From: Lepidodermella squamata
Taxonomy: Eukaryota; Gastrotricha
DNA: 64,000 bases
NCBI GenBank assembly: GCA_047495785.1
Contig: JBLDXI010000015.1
Location: forward strand, 186,001 to 250,000
Direction: 5' to 3'
How positions within the stretch are numbered: the first letter of the stretch is position 1; each line of letters opens with the position of its first letter. Shown here one piece after another: positions 48,901-58,570 of the stretch. A program made the translations under genes and the position numbers. A model generated the notes under the pieces. That model searched no databases, had not been told where the DNA came from, and was given only the letters and a program-made list of their open reading frames with translations.

Positions 48901-51900
48901 CATGAAATTGGTTACAGAGAAGTTCAAGGAAGTGCAAAAATCAAAATTTGTAAAATCCATATATACGAATTAACCCTTACCCTATAACCTTAGCCCTGAA
49001 CCCTAACCAAACCCTAAACCTAACCCTAACCCGAGCCCAGACACCTAACCCCAATTTGCAATCATCATTTGGTTAAAAAACACGATTTTATGCAAAGAAA
49101 TATGTACGAAAGGTAATTTGTCATAAATAAATATAAAATCTAGCTCAACTTTAACAAGAACAATTTTGAACGGCGGACACGCATTAGACTACGGGGTATA
49201 GCCGCCAAACACGAACAGATTCAAGTAACTGTTTCTCAACGTTTCATTGACATTCAATTGGCGTTATCGGCGAATATTTCGACTGTTAACTTGTTGACAT
49301 GAATGTTATTAAAATCTTACTCATCCAAGGGCATCCGTAGGCTTGCTCGATCTCTGACTGGTCCAAAGCACGCTTGTAAAACTGAACGCAAGCAATGCGA
49401 CCGCTCCACGAGCCGCGAATCTGGAAAAAGTACTGCTGGCGGAAAGCTTGGGCCGTAACGCAGCTGCTGTGCATGATGGTCCGATCGGACTTGTCGATGA
49501 CGATTCGAGTGGCGCCGCTGCGGCAGTCACTGATTAGCGCGAAAAAGAACCATTGGTCAACTGGGGCGGTCGACGTCGTGTTTGGCCACGGCCACGAGTT
49601 AGTCGCGTCGATGATGTAATCCGCCCGAATTAGGCGTGTGGTATTCATGATCGTCACGCCAAATTTAAACTGCCTGTAAGCGAGAAGGCACTTATCAAAA
49701 GCCTCGAAGCAAGGCCACAGGAAAGACTATACTTCTTAGTGTTTATTCCCCTGACTTACGCGTTGTTAGCTCGATTTCGTATCAAGGCAACATCAGCCGT
49801 CGTACTGTTCGGGTAGTAAACCCATGCCGCGTAAGTCCATCCGTTGTTTCTATCGAGCAGGTTGATATTTGTTGTTCGGACGAAAACAGCTCGATCCGAT
49901 CCTGGCCACTGCAAAGCACCGAGAGAACGGTTATCAATCCCAGCAGCGTAGGTCAAACTCGGCGGAATGATCGCGTGATTGCCATTGCTTGACAAATCAT
50001 CGCCTCCGCGCAGGTAGTCGAACAGCCACAGGCCATCAGGGTTCAGGGTGACTGCACCCGGTAGATAGGGTGTTACAATTTCCACCGATGTTATTGTTTT
50101 ACTAGAGCCGAAATCGATGGTTACGATTGGGGATGCTGAAGCTGCTGGATTGCCAATGATTCTTGCGCAGTTTTGCTGATGTTGTAGTCGAACAACTCGG
50201 GGCTGAGTAATCGAACTCGGACTCGCTAGAGATGAATCAAAGCTGGATGCTGTGACACCTAAATTCGATGCCATGTTGCGTATGTACACGGGAATTGCTG
50301 GGAAGCTCTTACAATTAGGTGATTTTTAACTAATGACTTTCAACTCACATTTACATCCCAAAAGTTCAACGCGGTAGCAAATTGCTGTCGAAAACGATAT
50401 AGGGATCACGTTGAAAAATTGAGCTACAACAGGGTTCGGGAACAAGATTGTCAAGGCCGCTTTTCCATTCGTATTTCCATCGAAGCCTCTGTTTTCAGCC
50501 AAATCGATCCAATTGTCACTAGCTAGGGCTTTGTATTGAAATGCGAACCCGGTTACCCATGCATTCAGCCGTTCGCAGCCTTGAATTTGAACAGCTCGAA
50601 TGATTGTTTGCTTCAACAGGTCGATCGTCAAACTGTTCTGATTACTCATTCCAGCCATGCCCCAGTTGAGCCGAGCGAAAAAGTTGCGAGCCATCGGATA
50701 TTGCGCAGCCAGTTGGCTGTCAGTTATGTCGCCGTTCTCGACGCCCAACGGCTCAAAGCAGTTGGCCATAGGGCAGCCGAGAAACGTTAACATGCCACAG
50801 CGGTAGTACAATGCAGTTCCGTTTTCGATGCTTATGGTCAGTCGGATGTAGCGCATCAGGATAGGCCGGTAAAATTGGAAAGTTGACACGCCAAATGGGG
50901 TTCCATGGAAAAACTAAACGTCAAAAAGAAAGCCGAATGATTTTTTCAAAATCTCAAATCAATTTTTAATTATTCAGAATAAATAAATATTGATACAATT
51001 CAAGAGGAGGTTTTGCACTTTTTGTAATTATTCTTATTACAAAATTAGCCATGTTTTACCACGGTATCAATAGCAGCGGAAATTCTGGCTAAAATACCGC
51101 TGGGAGAAATTTTGGATTATTTTGCCGTGCGAAAAGTTGGGTTTTTTTAGCCGGAAGATTTTCAAAGAAGCTTTGAAATAAGAAACAAGCTCAGTGAACT
51201 TCCGATTAATAATTCCCTTTAGAAAATGTCACGGTCTACCTTTTGTATACCACGACCAGACATCGTAGGCGTGTATGTAACATCATCTAGGCTATATTCA
51301 ACTCGAAACTGTTGGACGCAGTTTGCACCAGGGCACAGGTACTTGAATTGTGATAACCACGCGATTCGCTGCATGTCAATCTTTATCCAACTGCCGACTG
51401 GTGGGCTGTCCGCAAAGCAGCCCCGCAACCCGTGGGTAGAAGTCATCCGGCTGAAGTAAAACGGGTCCTTTGTCAACGTATAACCTGCGAAGGTCCAGGT
51501 CGCAATTGAGCTGTACGAGTAGCCAAGATCGCTTAAATAACTCGTGTCGTAGTCTAGATTTTCGATGGGGCAAGCTGGCGACGGGTCGCTCGCGAATTCT
51601 TTCAAGCATGTCGGTCGCGTCACTTCACGCCTGATCGCGTCGTAATACCAACTCGTCACGCATGAATTGCCATCGCTACACTGGCCCGATCTCGCGAACT
51701 GGCTCTTGCCATTTAGGGCGAATGCAGTATAGCCAGCCGTTTGGACTAACCTAGCGATGTTGGAGCCTTCCGGCGAAATGTTGTACAGAACGCATGTTTT
51801 CGAGCTCGTCTGAAATTGAGCGGCCTGGCAAGTCGAAGTAGCGCCACATGCGACAGCGCACACGGATTCTTCCGTAATTGAAGCGATCGAACTTGTAACA

Positions 51901-52034
51901 AGGTACGAGTTCAAGTTGGCCAGGCCACTAGATATAGTTGGAGCGATGGCGGAATTAGCATATCTCTGAAAGTAGGATCCTCCAATAACGAGACCCCAAC
52001 CCGTCCATAGAAGGATAAATCTAGCGAAAAGCAT
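42927..52034 (-). CDS. Secreted PAN / F5-8C (discoidin) / laminin-G multidomain protein (1739 aa, 10 exons)
   Basis: Minus-strand exons 52034-51240, 50913-50349, 50297-49760, 49673-49321, 48608-48488, 47085-46478, 45511-44891, 44835-44495, 44252-44114 and 44065-42927 join in phase to 1740 codons including stop. A signal peptide (MLFARFILLWTGWGL...) is followed by a PAN/apple-like Cys-rich module (about 40-115). Next come discoidin (F5/8C) modules at about 140-310, 315-455 and 456-540, three LamG/concanavalin-like modules to about 1195, and three further F5/8C or F5/8C-like modules to the end. Discoidin marks are AxxSS-type starts, RYIRL/RYIRI strands and closing GC. There is no C-terminal membrane anchor, so it is probably secreted and binds glycans or cell surfaces (family knowledge). 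Introns between modules are phase 1 and those within modules are 0 or 2. Module boundaries are approximate; the splice joins agree in phase throughout. Confidence 0.85.
45660..46447. mobile_element. 788-bp hAT-like non-autonomous element filling an intron
   Basis: Perfect 21-bp TIRs, starting CAGGGCTGCAAAACATGCAG at 45660 and ending in its complement at 46447. The flanks AAATCCAT (45652-45659) and AAATCAGT (46448-46455) match at 6 of 8 bases, as expected of an aged 8-bp duplication. It occupies about 80 per cent of the intron between two LamG exons (45512-46477). No transposase. Confidence 0.75.
47528..48265. mobile_element. 738-bp Mutator-like element with internal foldback
   Basis: Flanked by the exact 9-bp direct repeat GCATGCTAT (47519-47527 and 48266-48274). 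The ends are GCACATCTTCAGGCCCGCC on the left and, on the complement of the right, GCACAGCCCGCC, then the shared TAAGTTTCCTCCACGCGC. The GCTCCTATTGGCTGG word is shared with the 31-kb element. It lies in the intron between exons 5 and 6 of the discoidin/LamG gene. Confidence 0.85.
47881..48196. repeat. Near-perfect internal palindrome, about 115-bp arms
   Basis: AACTTTCGAATTTACCGGCG through AGCGAAAATGTTT (47884-47990) recurs inverted at about 48085-48193, around an 85-bp spacer, inside the Mutator-like element. The arms are far more alike than the outer TIRs. Confidence 0.8.
48971..49053. repeat. Degenerate interstitial telomere-like (CCCTAA)n tract
   Basis: Irregular CCCTAA/CCCTAAA/CCTAACCC words, with interruptions, run for about 80 bp in an intron of the discoidin/LamG gene. 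Not a chromosome end, as genes continue on both sides. Confidence 0.7.
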
Positions 52035-52875
52035 GTTTTTTCAAGCAGAAAATCTGCTGTATTGTTTGCGAAATTCGAAACAGCAGTATATAGCGTTACC
52101 GCATTGCGAGAATTTAGCATGGTGTTAATGAGCCACAGAGTGAGAGATAAAAATCGAACCCAGCCATGTTTTTCAGCTCACTGCCTCGATGGAGAAGTCA
52201 CACTGATGCAGCAGACAGGCTAGAAATGATCACATCACATATGCGCTGATTAATTATGCAGAAATATCGGCCCAGCAAGCTTTCGCCGAATAATTATGTT
52301 GGAATGATTAGTTCGAACATATTTTTGCTTATTATGTATTAGGATGATCTCCAGTTGAAAGCTGTCTGTCTCACAGGCAAAAAATATACAGCCAACAATT
52401 TTTGAGGCCAACAAATCCTATTCGAAAATCTGAGACTTTTACAAATAAGTTTACAATTTACAATTTTACTGTTTAAACCGGATTCTCTAAACCGGACTGG
52501 CGGTATAAACTGGGCGGATTTTGGGGTCGGAGTTCGGTTTAGGCATGAAAAAGGCCAATTTTGTAGAGGATTTGGAGAAAATGCAGGCGCCTGCCTGGCA
52601 AGAGACACCTCGAAAAATTTTAATTTTCAATCGGCTAATCATCCCGGATCTAGCATCTAGGGTCCACGTAGTTCAATTATTTATATAGAAAGGTATGACT
52701 TCGAAGTTCGCAAAATGTGAAAATCGTGAATTTTACGTTATATTTTCCTGATACTTTCCAAGTCTAAACCGGAAAATTTTGACAACTTTCATTGTATATT
52801 TCGTGGAAACATAACAAGGCTTTATTTACATGGTGAGCAGCGTGGAAAGCAAGCCATAATCGCATATAGAATGTA
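52035..52875. other. Intergenic between two tandem minus-strand genes
   Basis: Promoter of the discoidin/LamG gene and 3' flank of the mucin-like gene. Nothing else recognised. Confidence 0.45.
52821..52826 (-). promoter_or_regulatory. Poly(A) signal AATAAA of the mucin-like gene
   Basis: AATAAA on the minus strand, 50 bp past the stop codon of the mucin-like membrane protein. Confidence 0.6.
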
Positions 52876-53761
52876 CTAATTTTCGTGAACCATACGCAGC
52901 GAAGGGTTGTAGTTGTAAGCTTCTCGGTGGTACGAAGTTATTGAATCGTCGATGCCGCTGTAGCCGGACGGCGCCACGTGCCGTTTGTCGTAGAATGGAT
53001 TCTCGATGCCGACAAACTTCTTCTTTGGAACCATCTTCATGCCAGCATCCGGCTTTATCCTTACAAACAAAAATGCAGTTTATCAAAGTGGAACTGTAAG
53101 CTAGAAATAAGCCAACAATTTCGCCGTTCATTTCCGGAATGGTAAATGTTTTTTGAAAATATTGTTCTTAAAAAGGAACTGAAAGGATCGTAGAAAGACC
53201 CAGTGAGTGTGTGGTGAGCATCAAGTTCAAAGGTGAAAAGTTCAAGTTCAAACAAGTTCCCGCCAAATTGTTTTTGAGTTTTGGCTTTTCCAAGGTCTGC
53301 GACGTAGAAGGGATGCTAAAATGTTATGCTAACAAAAGTTCTCAGGGTTCATTTTGTTTTCTCTTTCAGCCAGTCATTGCCCCCGTGAGTTTTTATGACT
53401 TTTCAGAGTTTCAGAGTATTGTATTATCTTACTTGAGCTTGTAGCACACCGTCAGAGCGGCGATCCCAGCCAGAACAACGAAACCGACAATGCCGAAAGT
53501 GACGCCTAGAATGAGCGCAAGACCCGACCCGTCGTCATCTGGAGTAGTGCGCGTAGTCATCGTCACGGGGACGGACGTTGTCTCCACCACCACCACCGAT
53601 GAAGAGGTCGATGATGGCATTTCTGGCTCTGTAGTAGTCGAGCTTTGTATTTCCGGACTAGCTGTGGTGGTCTCGATCTCAACTGATGAAGTGTTCTGGC
53701 CTAGAGACTCTGATGACACGGCCAACAGCATGATCATAATGATCTGCACTCTGCTTGACAT
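52876..53761 (-). CDS. Small mucin-like single-pass membrane protein with NPFY tail (170 aa, 2 exons)
   Basis: Exons 53761-53433 and 53059-52876 join in phase 2. A signal peptide (residues 1-21) leads into a Ser/Thr/Pro-rich stretch (about 22-78) expected to be O-glycosylated. A transmembrane helix at about 82-106 (GLALILGVTFGIVGFVVL...) follows, then a basic and Tyr-containing cytoplasmic tail. The tail contains NPFY at 130-133, matching the NPxY motif that binds PTB domains and clathrin adaptors, plus further tyrosines. Topology is type I. It is probably an adhesion or endocytic surface protein (inference); the family is not recognised. It is on the same strand as, and 0.85 kb upstream of, the discoidin/LamG gene, with no evidence of a functional link. 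Confidence 0.75.
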
Positions 53762-56700
53762 GATTGTTTGTTGGCTGAGAGTGTAATGAAAATGATGATT
53801 GATGAAAGATGATAGTTGCTGCGTTATTATTTCTACTTACACGCCCAAAATAGCTACAAGTTGTGATATCTTATCTACGTTTCGAATAGTCGCGTGCTTG
53901 TGTTGTTTTTACCATACCACTTCATTTGTTTGAAACCTCATCATTATCTCCTGATTTTTTGGCTTTTGGCTCTCAACTCAACCAGAGATATGAGTCATAC
54001 GAGTTCAAGCCTACGTTATTAAATAAAAATGTCACGCCACTGAGAGGACAAGCCAAAACACGATGAGGACAGATTTGACAGATTAATCAATCACGAAAGA
54101 AAAATCAATCGATTTCTATCGTCGATAATCGATAACCGAGACTTTTGGCTCAATATTTTCGCATGATTACGCTGCTTCCGATTTTTCAACATTCAGCTTC
54201 CATCAGGACAGTTTCAAGAGCTCTTCTAAAGCTCATCAAATAGGCCGTGACGGGAAAGATCAATTTCGAGACCTCGCCGACTGAATGACGAGTGGCTAAT
54301 TCCAGAATTTATTGAAAATTTCCGCGTTATAAAAAAATGTTCTTCTTCATAAAGAGATCAAATAATTTTAAATATTTCAGAATTTTCAGAATTCTTTTAG
54401 AACGTTTCAATCGAATTTTGGAATTGAATTTTGAATTTTGAAAAAAGAGAGAATTGAAAATGTCAAGCTATAGTAAATCCGCGTTTGCCGTCAAGTATAT
54501 ATCTGTATATTCGCTACTGTACTATTAAATAGCCGGTGCAATAAATGTCCCACATGATAATATATATAGCCGCCTTTGTTGATCCTTCTACTATATTTTA
54601 TACACTATACGCGATTTTCTTCTCCGCCGTCTTCTTCCTCGCGATGACAATGGCGGCCGCGCGCATTGATGCGCATCGTTTAACAATCACCGCACACACG
54701 TTGGCCAATTTTTTTTCTTACTCTCTCTCATTAGCCGCCCTATTATTTACCTATTTGTTACTACGTGTGCCACATTATTGGATATTATTGCCAAATTCTG
54801 ATTAAATGCACATCTTATAATGACGTCGTTAAAACTATCTCTTGCCTCGGAATAAGCCTGAAATTGAACGCTAGAATTTTGTTCAAATTGCCCAAAACTA
54901 GGTTCAGCCTAAAGCTCTTTAAAATTTTACAGCAAATACAAAAATTCTACATTTTTCTAGAGCTGATACCGTTTCATCGACAAGATAATCAATGTTGAAT
55001 TTCAAACTGAAATCTTAAAAATCTTGAAAAATTCGAAACTCTGGCCTTGATCTGAATTTCTTATTTCTGGTAATTTCTTATTAGAAATATATGTGGAAGT
55101 TCGATAATGTCACTCCTTGAATATTTCACTGAGTTTCGTTTTAGGGATTGGTAGCAATTGGTTCCGTGGCAGATTAAGCTTCCCTCTCATTTTAAATTTT
55201 AAATTTTCGAAATTTCAGAGTTTGGAGTGAAAATCAGTACGCGGTTTGCCATTGCCGTATTCTGCGTATTATCTGTTTTCTAACTACTTGTAGAAATATG
55301 ACGAACTATGATTACCCCCCATTACAGCCTAATAGCGGCCGAACCGCACCGCAAAAGTGGCGGCGGCGGCGGCAGTGCGCAGTCAATTAGCGCGGCACAG
55401 CACCTGCCGCCGGCGAGTGCGCGCCTTGTAATAAACGACCGGTCGCGCGCAATGATACGCCGGGCCGGTTATTACCCCGTTAAAATGTCATCAAGCGCGG
55501 TTATTTCTTGCCCCTATCAAATACAAGAACGAACTAATAGCTGGTAAGAATGAATACTGGAACGAATAGGCACAGGCGCAGTTGCGATTTGTTTTTCGCC
55601 AGGTTTCTCTGGGAACTACAACTATTATAACTCAAAGGAACTTGGATGCCATCACTTACCTGTACCATCAGCCATTTGAAGGCTAATGATCGTTAGATTA
55701 CCCGAATCATCCCAGCAAAAATATCCTGTTATTCTCTTCTTTGCGATTACTCCTAAATTACTCCGTTTTTCTTTGTAGATATTTATCCTAGATTTTTAGC
55801 TATTCAATCTTTATTCTCGAATCATCAGCTAGTTATAAGTTATGGATTCTCTTTTTTGGAAAATTCCCAAATATCAGGTTATCCATTTTAATTTTTATTC
55901 TCTCGTCGTTATGTCTGGATCCAGTACTACTGAATTGAGGTTTACCTATAAATTTTTCGCTTTTTAGCCCATTCGGCTTTCTTTATCGATATTTATGCCC
56001 TAGAATTGCGTTACCCTAATTCCAGCCCCGGTTGTTAAAAAAACGGGGTCTGACTTCCAGACTGATGTTATCAGGAGAAATCAGGGATTTTTATAAAAAT
56101 CGATATCGGCTCTTCAGGCCGAACGATCATTAGGTATAATAGTGACGAAAAATCATCATAAATTTGCATAAATCTGTGTACCGATCCCTAGTTCAAGCCC
56201 CCATCGTCACGTTGAGACAGCGAATTTAAAATAATTAGTTAAAAATCGAAATGCATCCCCGAGGAGTAATGAAATTTGGCTATGCTTTTAAATATTCCCT
56301 GAAAGCAGTTTTTTCCTTATTTTTTTTCCCCAGCCGCGGTTTGAATGAAAGCACGCTTTGATGTTCCGATATCACAGTTAATTTCTGGTGTTTTCCTTTG
56401 ATAATGGTTTCCCGCAGTGTGGATAATGTGCCCGTGTTTCCGAGCCAAAACAAAACGCTGAAATATCACATTATTTAGAGCGTGTTAAACACCGCGATGA
56501 AATATGCGATGAAAACAGATAGTAGTAGTGATGCTGATGATGGGGGCGTGCTGCTGCTCCTCCTTCTCTTAATACTATAAGTAGGCCTGTTAATTATTGA
56601 TAAACACGCTGCTATCGGCTATTACCCTGTAATGATGACCAAAGTACCTAATAATATTTTCGCGCGCGTTATTGCGCACTCGACTGGGCGCACGCGCTCC

Positions 56701-57429
56701 TTGTTATCTGCTATCGCGCGCATCATCATCACCCTAGCCTAGCTTAGCTATAGTTATGTGATGGTATAATGTGCTCGGTTGGTTATATGGTAATAATGCT
56801 CTCCCATTTAATCAACTATGGTACCGCAACGTGGTCCGTGTGTTAACGCGCCTGAAACAACACCGCGAACCACGGACGATCGAGGGTGCGCACAAGGGTG
56901 TTCGCGCTGGCTCCATCACGTTTTCCGGTACTTAACACTAACAACATATTACCATGAATAACGTTATTTGTTACAATTTTTATACCAATTTTCCGAGTGG
57001 CTACAAATTACAAACTATAGCAATGCTTTCGAGCTGTTACTAGGTTATTAACCCGATTTTTAATTTTTTTAAATATTCTCCATATTTTTGGAATATTAGG
57101 TGCTACAATTTTCGAATTTTTGATTTTTTTTTAATTCGCGATTCATTTATTTACATGCAGGAACCTGATATGTTAGATAGGTAAAACCCTCTATCAAAAG
57201 GGTTATGCCTCGTAAAAAGTAAGAATTGAGCTATTTTGGGGGAAAAAAATTGAGATTTTTCATGTCCTGATGCAACCTTCGATTGGACACGGGTTCGATA
57301 TTTTAAGTCGGCGGATATCTACACTTCACACAAAACTCAGAATTCAGAAATTCTCACAATTTCTTACTGAGATTCCGGATAATTGTACACAATATTGCCG
57401 TTCTGAATGCATCTTGTTAATGGGATTAA

Positions 57430-57640
57430 AAAATTCTGAGAAATTCAGTCAAACCGGGCAGAATACCGAAAATTACCAAACCTGTTGCCATCGGGGTTTT
57501 CCGGGTTTACTCCGGTAAATTTTTTATTTCTTAGGTTAAATCGCAGATGTTCTCTCGGTAGGTATAATTCAAAAAAGATTTGTTCGAATTTCCTTAAAAA
57601 AATCGCCAAATCGAAAAAAGCTGCGCAACTGTGACACGCT
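57430..57640 (+). repeat. Dispersed repeat, copy 3
   Basis: Same order of conserved words as 40825-41065 (TCAAACCGGGCAGAATACC, CGAAAATTACC, GGTTTTCCGGGTTTACTCCG, TTTCTTAGGTTAAATCGCAG, CTGCGCAACT). Confidence 0.65.
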
Positions 57641-58334
57641 TTTATCTTTCAATTTTTGTTTTCGATTCTTTCGACGCGCTTCGACTTCAATTTACCCATG
57701 ATATGGAATCTCTCGCAATGAACAAAATCTGGCTTCACAATTACAACGTCTAGTGTTCAAGGTTCAGCTTTTTTGTTTTGCTGTGATCAAAAAATGTCCC
57801 CATACAAGCTATGCGCTTATAATGATATGCGATTCCACTGAACTGCGGCTCGTTCTCGCTTTGCTTTTTCGATTCAACCGTGACGAGCAACCGAGAGGTA
57901 GAAAACTATTGCAACCGTCGAAACTGTTATTTAATTTTAATTTTTGTAATTTTCATCATTTTTTTCCTTCTATGCCTTCCGTACCTATTAAAATTATTTT
58001 GGCTGCACGTGCCAAAGATTCTGAAATTTCGGAATTCATGATTCGGTATATTTTTAAGATACATATTTTACGAATCCGGAAAAAGCTTCATTTCCGTTTA
58101 TTTTCATTTTATTTCACCGGATTTGTCAGCATCCTGAATTTTCCGGAATTCTTGAGAATTTTCTAGTCGCCTGAAATCGCTTTTTAGATATTTCATGCGG
58201 ATCAAGATTGGCCACAATAATTGTAGAAAAATCACCAGTAAATTCAGCGCAACATTCTCTATAAGACAGAGTGTTAAATTCAGAATCCATGCTTCGCCTA
58301 AAATTCGTAGAATTATTCAAAAAATGCCATTTCG

Positions 58335-58425
58335 ACTTTGGTTCCGCTACGGCATTTTTCTTTCTGATACAGAAAATTTGGTTCCACTAAAAGATATTCC
58401 GTTTCTCATATCACATTTTTAAAAT
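58335..58425. repeat. Terminal fragment of the GGTTCCGC repeat family
   Basis: TTTGGTTCCGCTACGG and TTGGTTCCACTAAAAGATATTCCGTT closely resemble the right end of the 20.9-21.35 kb element. Confidence 0.5.
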
Positions 58426-58570
58426 CTGTGATTTTTTTCTAGGCATGTTAAGATTGAATATAGCCATGCCTCGGCTAGGCTCTTCTGGTCATCCATCCTA
58501 CGTCATCATCTGACCTGGACACTATTTCGCCCATCTCCGCCATTCAACTGTTAAAAATTCCACTAAAAAA

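Larger units (their letters stand above)
53762..58570. other. 4.8-kb intergenic region
   Basis: No coding region supported. It holds two CG-rich patches (about 55340-55500, with a GGC triplet run, and 56660-56890) in AT-rich DNA that could be regulatory. It also holds the dispersed repeat at 57.43 kb and a GGTTCC-family fragment at 58.34 kb. Confidence 0.4.

Noticed and set aside
48971-49053. Chromosome end or telomere
   Set aside because: Short, degenerate and inside an intron, with genes continuing on both sides.
54545-54998. Hydrophobic open frames in the 53.8-58.6 kb intergenic region
   Set aside because: Hydrophobicity follows from T-rich DNA; no start context, splice sites or homology signal.
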